Below are positions 7,691-16,236 of a stretch of 64,000 nucleotides of DNA, piece after piece; position 1 is the first letter of the stretch; each line of letters opens with the position of its first letter. A model generated the notes under the pieces. It was not told the origin of the DNA. It saw nothing but the letters and a program-made list of their open reading frames with translations, and did no database searches. This DNA comes from Teichococcus aestuarii. Lineage in GTDB: Bacteria; Pseudomonadota; Alphaproteobacteria; Acetobacterales; Acetobacteraceae. The stretch lies in contig NZ_PDOA01000011.1 of assembly GCF_003116135.1 (NCBI RefSeq), positions 1 to 64,000 of the forward strand, in the 5' to 3' direction. The position numbers were made by a program, and so were the translations under genes.

Positions 7691-8922
7691 GTCGGCGCCA
7701 GCAGCCCGGCCTCGGCCAGGCGCCGCAGCAGCGCGGCGGCATCCACGGCGGGGTGGGCGCCGCGCAGCTCGGCCTCGGTGCCGTCGGGGCGGGCGAGCAG
7801 CCAGTTGGTGGCCTCGGCCTCGGGCTGCGCCAGGGGCAGCGCGCCATTGGGGGTCTTGAGCACCCATTCCGTGCCGCGCCGCACCGCCTTGGCGCCGGGG
7901 GCGACCACGCGGAAGGCCGCGCCCTCCCCGCCGCCCGCCGCCTCCGGGGCGGCGGGGGCGGCGATGCCGCGCGCCGCTAGCAGGTCGTTGCCGCCGCGGG
8001 CATAGCGGTAGTCGGCCACGAATTTCGTCAGCACTTCCATCACCTTGGGATCCCGCGTCAGCTCCGAGAGGCGCTGCCCGAGTTGCACCGCACGGCTGGT
8101 CAACGCGAAGCGCGCGGCGGCGGTTCCATCCTGGCGCGGCAGGGGCTGGCGGAAAGGCGTCTCGTAGAGCACGCGCTCCACCAGGATGTTCATCAGGTCC
8201 ATCCCGAGCGGCGCGTGCACCCCGTAGGCCACATGCACCGAGGCGGGGGCCTCGGCCAGGGCGTCGTGGTACCAGCCGCGCGGCAGGTAGAGCAGGTCGC
8301 CGGTCTTCAGCGTCACCTGCCCGCGCAGCCGGCCCTTGGCCTGCTCGTGATGCGCCTGGCCCAGGCTGCGGAACACCGGGTGCGGGATCGGCCACTCGGC
8401 GCGGCCCTCCCAGATGTTCCAGGTCTTCTCGCCCTCCACCTGCACGGCCCAGACGTCATGCGTGTCGAAATGCGCGGGGAAGGCCTTGTGGCTCTGCCAG
8501 GAGATGTAGACGTTGGCCTGCGCCTTGCCGAGCCCGGCGCCTTCCAGCGCCTCGGAGACGGCGGTGAGGCCGGGGGTCAGGCTGTCGGCGTCGTTCATCA
8601 CCAGCGAGGCGCCGCGCTTCACCCATTGCTGCACCAGCGCCGCGTTGGGCTGCTGCACGGCGGCGTTGTCGCGGCTGGTGGCGCGGGTGCAGTACTGCTC
8701 CGGCGGCACCGGGGTTCCGTCCATCACCAGCTTCAGCGACTGGCTGGACCAGATATGCGTCTGGTCGAGCAGCCGGTTGATCTGGCGCCAGGAGAGCACG
8801 GGGGCGAACTTCGCGGCGCCGCCCTGCACGTGCAGCGGCTGCTTGTCGTAATACTCCGCGAAGAACTGCTCCGGCGTGACGGGGGCGAGGAGGTCGGCGA
8901 GCGTGCGGATCATGGCCGCCAC
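7687..8922 (-). CDS. JmjC-like cupin oxygenase (ribosomal-oxygenase type)
   Basis: A 411-residue member of the cupin/JmjC 2-oxoglutarate and Fe(II)-dependent hydroxylases related to YcfD/RoxA, which hydroxylates an Arg of ribosomal protein L16. The metal-binding HxD is HFDTHD with H151 and D153, and the distal His lies in ASVHVAYG (H230). The substrate-entry half begins with FFAEYYDKQPLHVQGG, and LYLPRGWYHD is the typical strand before the third ligand. A C-terminal winged-helix-like region of about 170 residues follows. The true target may be ribosomal or another protein. Starts at codon 1 (MAAM) or codon 4 are both possible. Confidence 0.85.
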   Translation of the reverse strand: MAAMIRTLADLLAPVTPEQFFAEYYDKQPLHVQGGAAKFAPVLSWRQINRLLDQTHIWSSQSLKLVMDGTPVPPEQYCTRATSRDNAAVQQPNAALVQQWVKRGASLVMNDADSLTPGLTAVSEALEGAGLGKAQANVYISWQSHKAFPAHFDTHDVWAVQVEGEKTWNIWEGRAEWPIPHPVFRSLGQAHHEQAKGRLRGQVTLKTGDLLYLPRGWYHDALAEAPASVHVAYGVHAPLGMDLMNILVERVLYETPFRQPLPRQDGTAAARFALTSRAVQLGQRLSELTRDPKVMEVLTKFVADYRYARGGNDLLAARGIAAPAAPEAAGGGEGAAFRVVAPGAKAVRRGTEWVLKTPNGALPLAQPEAEATNWLLARPDGTEAELRGAHPAVDAAALLRRLAEAGLLAPT

Positions 8923-8993
8923 GATAGCCCTGGAGCGGCCCGGCGGTCACGGGGGAGAGTTCAATCGCCGCGCGCAACCTCCGCTGAATATTT

Positions 8994-9006
8994 ATGCAAA
9001 TTGCAT
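8994..9006. promoter_or_regulatory. Palindrome ATGCAA-A-TTGCAT upstream of NAD-glutamate dehydrogenase
   Basis: A perfect 6-bp inverted repeat around one A sits in an AT-rich patch (AATATTTATGCAAATTGCAT context), about 81 bp upstream of the dehydrogenase start and 72 bp from the divergent JmjC-like start. It is a candidate operator or promoter site; the cognate regulator is unknown. Confidence 0.4.
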
Positions 9007-9086
9007 CGCATTGCGGCACCGGGTGGCTTGAACCGGGCCTGACCCTGGCCGATCCTCTGAGGCATCCGACTCAAAAGGAGCCCAGC

Positions 9087-12000
9087 ATGCCGGATGGCCA
9101 GAGCCGCGAGAGCGGCGCCCGCGCGGAGTTGTTGCGCGCCGCGGAGGAGGCCCTGCGGCAGCAGGCGCCCGCCCTGCCGCCGGCCGCCGCGGCGCTGCTG
9201 CACCGCCTGGCCGAGGCGCTGCCCACCGCCGAGCTGGCGGCCGAGCCGCCGGAGCGCATCGCCGCCGCCACCGCCAGCCTCTACGCCTTCGCCGCCGAGC
9301 GGAAGCCGGGCGCGGCCAAGGTGCGGCTGCTGCCCCCCGGCCCCGGCCGCGGCGCCGTGGCGGTGGCCGAGATCGTCACCGAGGACATGCCCTTCCTGGT
9401 GGACAGCGTGCTGGCGGCCCTGGCCCTCTCCGGCCGCACCCCGCGCCGGCTGCTGCACCCGGTGCTGCGCGTGGCGCGCGACGCCGCCGGCAGGCTGGAA
9501 GGCTTCGCTGAGGGCGGCGCGGCCGAGAGCATGATGCATGTCGAGATCGCCCCCGCCACGGCGCGGCTGCTCGGCGGCGGCGGCGAGGCGCCGGACGAGG
9601 GCTGGGAGACCACCGAGGCGGCGCTGCGCCGGGCGCTCACCGAGACGCGCCTCGCCGTGGCCGACTTCCCCGCCGTGCTGCAGCGCCTGCGCGCGGCCGA
9701 GGCCGAGATCGCCCGTGAGGATTCGGCCGAGGCCGCCGCCGGCCAGGCCTTCCTGCGCTGGATGGCGGAGGACAATTTCGTCTTCCTCGGCCACCGGCTG
9801 ATCCGCTTCGGCACGGCGGGGGCAAGCGACAGCGCCGAGGACCATCTCGGCCTGCTGCGCGACGAGGGCCTGCCGGTGTTCGACGCGCTGCGCGACCTCG
9901 GCGCCATTCCCGCCGCGGTGCGCGCCTCGCTGCGCGACGGCGCGCCGCTGGCCATCGCCAAGGCCAACATGCGCGCCCGCGTCCACCGCCCGCAGCACGC
10001 CGACGTGGTGGCGACGCGGGTGTTCGGCGCGGATGGCGCGGTGGTCGGCGTGCGGCTGTTCCTCGGCCTGTTCGCCGCCTCCGCCTACAACCGCAACCCG
10101 CGCAGCATCCCCTGGCTCTCGGCCAAGGTGGAGCGCATCCTGGACCGCGCCGGCGTCAACCCGGAGAGCCATGACGGCCGCGCGCTGCGCAACATCCTCG
10201 ACACCTGGCCGCGCGACGAGCTGTTCCAGGCCGACGAGGACTCCATCCTGGAGGGGGCGCGGCGGGCGCTCGACCTGTTCATCCGCCCCCGCCCCGCCCT
10301 CTACCTGCGGCGCGACCCGTTCGAGCGCTTCGTCTCCGCCATCGCCTGGCTGCCGCGCGACACCTTCGACACGCGGCTGCGCGAGAAGGTGGGCGCCATG
10401 CTGGCGCGCGCCTTCGGCGGCCGCCTCTCCGCCTTCCACATCGCGCTGGGCGACACGCCGCTGGCGCGGGTGCACTACATCGTCGGCACCGTGCCGGGGC
10501 ACGTCTCCAGCGTCGAGGATGCGGCGCTGGAGGCGGCGGTCGCCCAGGCCGCCCGCTCCTTCACCGACCGGCTGGGCGAGGCGCTGACCGCCGAGCTGGG
10601 CGAGGCGCGCGCCGCCGAGGCGCTCTCCCGCTGGGCCGATGCCTTTCCCGATTCCTATGCCGAGACCGTCTCCGCCACCACGGCGGTGGCCGACCTGAAC
10701 CTGGCCGAGGCGGCGCTGGCCGCCGGCCGCCCGGCCGCGCGCATCGAGCGCCTGCCCGGCGCCGGGCCGCGCGCGCTGACGCTGCGGCTGATCCACCCCG
10801 GCGGCCCGCTGCCGCTGGCCGATGCGCTGCCGCTGTTCGAGAGCCTCGACCTCCGCGCCATCGAGGAGCAGCCCTTCCACCTGCGGGACAACGGGGCGCT
10901 GCGGGCGGTGCTGCACGTCTTCACCCTGGAGGCCGGCACCGACCTGGAGGAGGCGCGCTTCCCCGCCCTGCTGGAGGCGCTGGAGGCGCTCCAGTCCGGC
11001 CGGGTGGAGGTGGACGGCTTCAACCGCCTGGTGGCGCGGGCCGGCCTCGCCTGGCGCGAGGCCTGGCTGCTGCGCGCCCTTTTCCGCTGGCTGAAGCAGG
11101 TGGGCTTCGCCTTCGCCCAAGGGTCGGTGGAGACGGCGCTGGCCGCCGAGCCGCGCGCCGCGCGGCTGCTGGTGGACCTGTTCAACGCCCGCTTCGACCC
11201 CGCCCGCGCCGGCAGCGGCGAGGCCGCCGGGCGCGCCCTGGAAGCCGAGTGGGCGGCGCTGATGGAGGGCATGGAGGACCCGGACACGGACCGCATCCTC
11301 GCCCGCCTGCGCACCGCGCTGGATGCCGTGCTGCGCACCAACTACTTCCAGCGCAAGCCCTACCTCTCGCTCAAGATCGACAGCGCGCGCGCCGGCGACA
11401 TGCCGCTGCCCCGCCCCTGGCGCGAGATCTTCGTCCATGCCGCGCACATGGAGGGCTGCCACCTGCGCGCCGGCCCGGTTGCGCGCGGCGGCATCCGCTG
11501 GAGCGACCGGCGGGAGGATTTCCGCACCGAGATCCTCGGGCTGATGAAGGCGCAGCGGCTGAAGAACGTCGTCATCGTGCCGACCGGCGCCAAGGGCGGC
11601 TTCGTGCTGAAGGGCCATGTGCCCCCGGCCGCGGACCGCGAGGCCTTCATGGCCACCGGCATCGCCGCCTACCGCACGCTGATCCGCGGCATGCTGGACA
11701 TCACCGACAACCTCCAGGGCGAGACGGTGGTGCCGCCGGCCGATGTCGTCCGCCGCGACGGGGACGACCCCTACATCGTCGCCGCCGCCGACAAGGGCAC
11801 GGCCACCTTCAGCGACATCGCCAACGGCCTGGCGCAGGAATACGGCTTCTGGCTGGACGACGCCTTCGCCTCCGGCGGCAGCCAGGGCTACGACCACAAG
11901 GCGATGGGCATCACCGCCAAGGGCGCCTGGGTGATGATCGCCCGCCACTTCGCCGAGCTGGGCCGGGACATCCAGCGCGAGCCCTTCAGCATGGTCGGCG

Positions 12001-13793
12001 TCGGCGACATGTCGGGCGACGTGTTCGGCAACGGGCTGCTGGTCTCGCGCCAGACCCGGCTGCTGGCGGCCTTCGACCACCGCCACATCTTCATCGACCC
12101 CGAGCCCGACGCGGCGCGCGCCTATGAGGAGCGCGCGCGGCTCTTCGCCCTGCCCCGCTCCTCCTGGGCCGATTACGACGTGCGGCTGGTGAGCGAGGGC
12201 GGCGGCGTCTATCCGCGCAATGCCCGCTTCATCCCGCTCTCGGAGCAGGCCCGCGCGCTGCTCGGCATCGAGGCGGAGAAACCGGACCCGGCGACGGTGA
12301 TGAAGGCCATCCTGCGGGCGAAGGTCGACCTGCTCTACTTCGGCGGCATCGGCACCTACATCAAAGCCTCCACCGAGAGCCAGGCCGAGGCGGGGGACCG
12401 CGCCAACGACGCCATCCGCATCGACGGGCGCGAGGTGGGCGCGCGCATCATCGGCGAGGGCGCCAATCTCGGCGTGACGCAGGCGGGCCGCATCGAGGCG
12501 GCGCGGCTCGGCGCCGATGGCCAGGGCGTGCGGATGAACACCGACGCGCTGGACAACTCCGCCGGCGTCTCCACCTCCGACCATGAGGTGAACATCAAGA
12601 TCCTGCTGGCCGATGCCCGGGCCAGCGGCGCGCTGACCGAGCGCCAGCGCGACGCGCTGCTGCGCGCCATGACCGACGAGGTGGCCGCGCTCGTGCTGCG
12701 CGACAACGCGCAGCAATCGCTGGCCGTCTCGCTGGAGGCCGAGGCGGGGGCGGAGGCGCTGCCCGCCCATGCTGCGCTGATGGCGCGGCTGGAGGCCACC
12801 GGCCTTCTCGACCGCGCCGTGGCCGGGCTGCCCGATGCCGCCGGCATGGCCGACCGCATCGCCGCCCAGGTGCCGCTGACCCGGCCGGAGCTTTCCGCCC
12901 TGCTGCCCTTCGCCAAGCTGTGGCTGGCCGAGGCGATCGAGCACAGCGGCCTGCCGGACGACCCGGCGCTGGCGCCGCTGCTGGAGGGCTACTTCCCCAC
13001 CGCGCTGCAGCGGGACTACGCCCCCTACATCGCCCGGCACCGGCTGCGGCGGGAGCTGCTGGCCACCATCCTGGCCAATGAGGTGGCCAACCGGCTCGGC
13101 CCGGCCGGGCTGGCGCGGCTGGCCGCCGGCAGCGAGCCCGCCGCCGCCGCCCGCGCCACCATCCTGGCCGACCGCCTGCTGGGCCTGGCCGGTGCCATGG
13201 ACGCGGCCGACACCGCCGCCGCCCCGGCCGAGGCGCGCCACGCGGCGATGCTGGCGCTGCGCCAGCTGCTGGCCGCCACGGCGCGGGAGCTGCTCTCCAT
13301 GCCGGAGACGGCGCTGCCGCTGGAGGAAGCCCTGGCGAAGCTCAGCCCCGGCATCGGCGCGCTGGTGGCCGCCGAGACGGCGCAGGCCCAGCCCGGCCCG
13401 CTGGCCGAGGCGGGGCTGCCCGGCGATCTGGCGCGCCTCGTCGCCGCGGCGCCGGCGCTGGAGGCGGCGCCGGCCATCGTGCGGCTCGCCGCCCAGGCCG
13501 CCGTCCCGCCGGACGAGGCCGCCCGCGCCTGGGCCGCGGTGGGGGAGAGCTTCCACCTCCCCGGCCTGCGGCTGGCGGCGACGCAGGCCCCGGCCAACGG
13601 CCCCTTCGGCACCCGCGCCAAGGCCGCGCTGCTGGACGACCTGGCCGAACTGCAGACCCGCCTTGCCGCCCGCGCGCTGAAGGGCGCGCTGCCGCAGGCG
13701 GAGACGGCCATGCGCATCGCCCAGGAGGCGGCCTCGCGCCCCGACCTGGCGGGCGTGACGGTGGCGGTGCGGGAACTCTCCCGCATCGCCTGA
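9087..13793 (+). CDS. Large NAD-dependent glutamate dehydrogenase (GDH-180 class)
   Basis: Converts L-glutamate to 2-oxoglutarate and ammonium with NAD, a catabolic entry of amino-acid carbon into the TCA cycle. At 1568 residues it has the length of the giant bacterial NAD-GDH family. The N-terminal third holds the regulatory region (AEIVTEDMPFLVDSVLAAL). The catalytic core includes ARGGIRWSDRREDFRTEI and PTGAKGGF at about residues 800-835, and SDHEVNIKILL and GEGANLGVTQ further on. AAAGGAG at 9074-9080 sets ATG 9087. The strand opposite is open for 1531 codons, but that frame has no family features. A hairpin with a GAATTC centre follows the gene. Confidence 0.97.
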   Translation: MPDGQSRESGARAELLRAAEEALRQQAPALPPAAAALLHRLAEALPTAELAAEPPERIAAATASLYAFAAERKPGAAKVRLLPPGPGRGAVAVAEIVTEDMPFLVDSVLAALALSGRTPRRLLHPVLRVARDAAGRLEGFAEGGAAESMMHVEIAPATARLLGGGGEAPDEGWETTEAALRRALTETRLAVADFPAVLQRLRAAEAEIAREDSAEAAAGQAFLRWMAEDNFVFLGHRLIRFGTAGASDSAEDHLGLLRDEGLPVFDALRDLGAIPAAVRASLRDGAPLAIAKANMRARVHRPQHADVVATRVFGADGAVVGVRLFLGLFAASAYNRNPRSIPWLSAKVERILDRAGVNPESHDGRALRNILDTWPRDELFQADEDSILEGARRALDLFIRPRPALYLRRDPFERFVSAIAWLPRDTFDTRLREKVGAMLARAFGGRLSAFHIALGDTPLARVHYIVGTVPGHVSSVEDAALEAAVAQAARSFTDRLGEALTAELGEARAAEALSRWADAFPDSYAETVSATTAVADLNLAEAALAAGRPAARIERLPGAGPRALTLRLIHPGGPLPLADALPLFESLDLRAIEEQPFHLRDNGALRAVLHVFTLEAGTDLEEARFPALLEALEALQSGRVEVDGFNRLVARAGLAWREAWLLRALFRWLKQVGFAFAQGSVETALAAEPRAARLLVDLFNARFDPARAGSGEAAGRALEAEWAALMEGMEDPDTDRILARLRTALDAVLRTNYFQRKPYLSLKIDSARAGDMPLPRPWREIFVHAAHMEGCHLRAGPVARGGIRWSDRREDFRTEILGLMKAQRLKNVVIVPTGAKGGFVLKGHVPPAADREAFMATGIAAYRTLIRGMLDITDNLQGETVVPPADVVRRDGDDPYIVAAADKGTATFSDIANGLAQEYGFWLDDAFASGGSQGYDHKAMGITAKGAWVMIARHFAELGRDIQREPFSMVGVGDMSGDVFGNGLLVSRQTRLLAAFDHRHIFIDPEPDAARAYEERARLFALPRSSWADYDVRLVSEGGGVYPRNARFIPLSEQARALLGIEAEKPDPATVMKAILRAKVDLLYFGGIGTYIKASTESQAEAGDRANDAIRIDGREVGARIIGEGANLGVTQAGRIEAARLGADGQGVRMNTDALDNSAGVSTSDHEVNIKILLADARASGALTERQRDALLRAMTDEVAALVLRDNAQQSLAVSLEAEAGAEALPAHAALMARLEATGLLDRAVAGLPDAAGMADRIAAQVPLTRPELSALLPFAKLWLAEAIEHSGLPDDPALAPLLEGYFPTALQRDYAPYIARHRLRRELLATILANEVANRLGPAGLARLAAGSEPAAAARATILADRLLGLAGAMDAADTAAAPAEARHAAMLALRQLLAATARELLSMPETALPLEEALAKLSPGIGALVAAETAQAQPGPLAEAGLPGDLARLVAAAPALEAAPAIVRLAAQAAVPPDEAARAWAAVGESFHLPGLRLAATQAPANGPFGTRAKAALLDDLAELQTRLAARALKGALPQAETAMRIAQEAASRPDLAGVTVAVRELSRIA

Positions 13794-13815
13794 CCGGCAG
13801 AAAAAGATGGGGGGT

Positions 13816-13839
13816 CCGGGGGGAATTCATTCCCCCCGG
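13816..13839. terminator. Hairpin after NAD-glutamate dehydrogenase
   Basis: CCGGGGGGAAT (13816-13826) pairs exactly with ATTCCCCCCGG (13829-13839) around TC. It lies 22 bp past the dehydrogenase stop. Its core GGGGAATTCATTCCCC recurs, in the opposite orientation, in the hairpin at 43190-43228. Confidence 0.65.
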
Positions 13840-13866
13840 CCTTCCTCCGGGGCAGTCTGCCCCCCC

Positions 13867-15126
13867 ATGAACACCCGCTTCTCGCGCCAGGCCTGGGCCT
13901 GGGCCCTGTATGACTGGGCCAACAGCGCCTTCCCCACCGTCGTCTCCACCTTTGTCATCGCCGCCTACTTCACCCAGGGAATCGCGCCCGACCCCGCCAC
14001 CGGCCAGGCCCAGTGGGGCTGGATGCAGACGGGGGCGGGCATCGCTATCGCCTTGCTCTCCCCCCTGCTCGGCGCCGTGGCCGATGCCGGCGGGCGGCGG
14101 CGGATGATGCTGCTGGCCTGCACCCTGCTCACCGCCATCGCCACCGGCCTGGTCTGGTTCGCCACGCCTTCCCCTGGCAGCGCGCTCTGGACGCTGGCCT
14201 GCGTCGGCATCGCCACGGTGGGGTTCGAGCTGGGCACGGTGTTTTACAATTCCATGCTGCCGCAAGTGGCGCCGCCCGAGCGGGTGGGGCGGCTCTCCGG
14301 CCTCGCCTGGGGGCTGGGCTATGCGGGGGGCCTCGCCTGCCTGGTGGTGGCGCTGCTGCTGCTGGTGCGGCCCGACCCCTCGCCCCTCGGCCTGGACCGC
14401 GGCGCCGCCGAGCATGTGCGCGCCACCGCCCTGTTGGTGGCGGTGTGGATGCTGGGCTTCGGCTGGCCGGTGCTGGTGCTGCTGCCCGACCCGCCGCCGC
14501 CGCGCCCGGCCTGGGGCACGGCCATCCGCCAGGGCGTGGGCGAGATCGGCGCTCTGCTGCGGGGGCTGCCGCGCAACCCCGTGCTGGCGCGCTTCCTGCT
14601 GGCGCGGCTGTTCTACACGGACGGGCTGAACACGCTGTTCGCCTTCGGCGCCATCTACGCCGCCGGCACCTTCGGCATGGGCTTCGACGAGATCCTGCTG
14701 TTCGGCATCGCGCTCAACGTCACCGCCGGGCTGGGCGCCGCCGGCTTCGGGCTGCTGGAGGACCGGCTGGGCGCGCGGCGCACCATCCTGGTGGCACTGG
14801 CGGCACTGCTGGGGCTCGGCCTGGGCGTGGTGCTGGCCGAGGACAAGAGCATGTTCTGGGCGCTGGCCCTGGCGCTCGGCCTGTTCATCGGGCCGGCGCA
14901 ATCGGCCTCGCGCAGCTACATGGCGCGACTGGCGCCGCCGGACGAGGTGGCGGCGCATTTCGGCCTCTTCGCCCTCTCGGGGCGCATCACCGGCTTCATG
15001 GGGCCGGCGGTGCTGGCCCTCGTCACCGCCGCCACGCAGAGCCAGCGCGCCGGCATGGCCACCGTGCTGGGCTTCCTGGCGCTGGGCGGCGCCATCCTCC
15101 TGACCGTCAGGGAGCCCCGGCGATGA
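13867..15126 (+). CDS. MFS transporter, UMF1/Atg22-like family
   Basis: A 419-residue, roughly 12-helix membrane protein. The opening WALYDWANSAFPTVV is the hallmark of UMF1/Atg22-like permeases. The cytoplasmic loop after helix 2 reads ADAGGRRRMM, and the C-terminal half includes LYxRLFYTDG-like and PAQSASRSYMARLAPPDE segments conserved in the family. Fungal Atg22 exports amino acids from vacuoles; bacterial substrates are unknown. ATG 13867 is preferred since it directly precedes the YDWANS block. Its stop overlaps the start of the next gene by 4 bp. Confidence 0.9.
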   Translation: MNTRFSRQAWAWALYDWANSAFPTVVSTFVIAAYFTQGIAPDPATGQAQWGWMQTGAGIAIALLSPLLGAVADAGGRRRMMLLACTLLTAIATGLVWFATPSPGSALWTLACVGIATVGFELGTVFYNSMLPQVAPPERVGRLSGLAWGLGYAGGLACLVVALLLLVRPDPSPLGLDRGAAEHVRATALLVAVWMLGFGWPVLVLLPDPPPPRPAWGTAIRQGVGEIGALLRGLPRNPVLARFLLARLFYTDGLNTLFAFGAIYAAGTFGMGFDEILLFGIALNVTAGLGAAGFGLLEDRLGARRTILVALAALLGLGLGVVLAEDKSMFWALALALGLFIGPAQSASRSYMARLAPPDEVAAHFGLFALSGRITGFMGPAVLALVTAATQSQRAGMATVLGFLALGGAILLTVREPRR

Positions 15127-15707
15127 GCCGTGCCTGGCTGCTCACCCACCCCGAGGTGGCGATCGACCCCGCCGTGGCGGTCACCGAATGGGGCCTCACC
15201 CCGCGCGGCCGGGCGCGGGCGGAGGCGCTGGCGCGGCTCCCCTGGGCGCGGGGCCTGCGGCACATCGCCAGCAGCGCCGAGCGCAAGGCGCGGGAGACGG
15301 CGGAATGCCTCGCCGCCGCCACCGGCCTGCCCGTGCGGGTGCATCCTGGCCTCGGCGAGAACGACCGCAGCGCCACCGGCTACCTCCACCCGGCCGAGTT
15401 CGAGGCGATGGCCGATGCCTTCTTCGCCCGGCCCGAGGAGAGCGTGCGCGGCTGGGAGCGGGCGGTGGACGCCCAGGCCCGCATGGTGGCGGCGGTGGAA
15501 GCGGTGCTGGCGGAGAGCACGGGCGAGGTGGCCATCGTCGCGCATGGGGCGGTGGGGGCGCTGCTGCTCTGCCACCTCGCCGGGCGGCCGATCTCCCGCG
15601 CCGAGGACCAGCCGGGGCGTGGCGGCGGCAATCTCTACGTCTTCGGGCGGGAGAGCCGCCACCTGCTGTGCGGATGGACAGCCTTCGAGGATGCCGGGCT
15701 GGCCTAG
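15123..15707 (+). CDS. Histidine-phosphatase-fold protein with altered RHG motif
   Basis: A 194-residue protein of the phosphoglycerate mutase/histidine phosphatase fold. The SSAERKARETAECLA segment and the second catalytic-like VAIVAHGAVG are clear. The first motif, normally RHG after a hydrophobic strand, reads AWLLTHPEVAID: the nucleophile His is kept but the preceding Arg is Thr and the following Gly is Pro. Similar THP variants occur in alphaproteobacteria as far as I recall. Substrate is unknown; activity may be altered. It is translationally coupled (ATGA) to the MFS gene. Confidence 0.8.
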   Translation: MSRAWLLTHPEVAIDPAVAVTEWGLTPRGRARAEALARLPWARGLRHIASSAERKARETAECLAAATGLPVRVHPGLGENDRSATGYLHPAEFEAMADAFFARPEESVRGWERAVDAQARMVAAVEAVLAESTGEVAIVAHGAVGALLLCHLAGRPISRAEDQPGRGGGNLYVFGRESRHLLCGWTAFEDAGLA

Positions 15708-15772
15708 GACACAAGCGCGGCGACAGGGGTCAGGAAGGACATCTACCCCCGGCCCACCGCCATCTCTTTCCG

Positions 15773-16204
15773 TCAGCCCGCCGGGCTGCCTTCCACCGTC
15801 TCGCTGCCGGCGCGCCAGCGATGGGTGGAGGCACCGAAGGCCACCATCTTGCCCGCCGCGTCGAACACCTCGGTGCGGGCGAAGAAGATGTTGCGGCCGC
15901 GCGAGACCACCTTGCCCTCGGCCCGCAATTCGCCCTCCGACACCTGGCCGGTGAAGCGGCAATCTAGGTCGATCGTCACCGCCTTGCGGATGTTGCCCGG
16001 CACGCTGCACCAGAGGCCGGCGAAGGCCGCCGCCTGGTCGAGCAGCGAGAGGATCACGCCGCCATGGACGATGCCGCTGCGGTTGTGGTGGCGCGCATCG
16101 GCGTCGCAGACGACGCAGGCATAGCCATCCCGCCACTCGGTGAGGCGGATGCCGATGAGGTCATGATAGGGCGGCGCCGGGGAGGCGAGGTCGGTCTTGG
16201 ACAT
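15773..16204 (-). CDS. PaaI-type hotdog-fold thioesterase
   Basis: A 143-residue acyl-CoA thioesterase of the PaaI/YbgC-like hotdog superfamily. The motif HHNRSGIVHGGVILSLLDQAAAFA matches the family active-site helix, with the HGG turn and the acidic residue D in LLDQA. The core strand VTIDLDCRFTG and the late RGRNIFFARTEVFD are also typical. It would release fatty or aromatic acids from CoA. It lies 32 bp downstream of the racemase-like gene on the same strand and convergent with the phosphatase-fold gene. Confidence 0.88.
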   Translation of the reverse strand: MSKTDLASPAPPYHDLIGIRLTEWRDGYACVVCDADARHHNRSGIVHGGVILSLLDQAAAFAGLWCSVPGNIRKAVTIDLDCRFTGQVSEGELRAEGKVVSRGRNIFFARTEVFDAAGKMVAFGASTHRWRAGSETVEGSPAG

Positions 16205-16236
16205 GGGCGTTTGCCTGCCTGCTGCGGCGCAGCACG

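Noticed and set aside
8961-13556. 1531-codon open frame antisense to NAD-glutamate dehydrogenase
   Set aside because: It is composed of His/Arg/Gly/Gln-rich low-complexity sequence typical of the antisense of GC-rich codons, has no domain, and the sense gene is certain.
15708-15772. Terminator between the phosphatase-fold gene and the thioesterase gene
   Set aside because: No convincing stem-loop could be drawn in these 65 bases.
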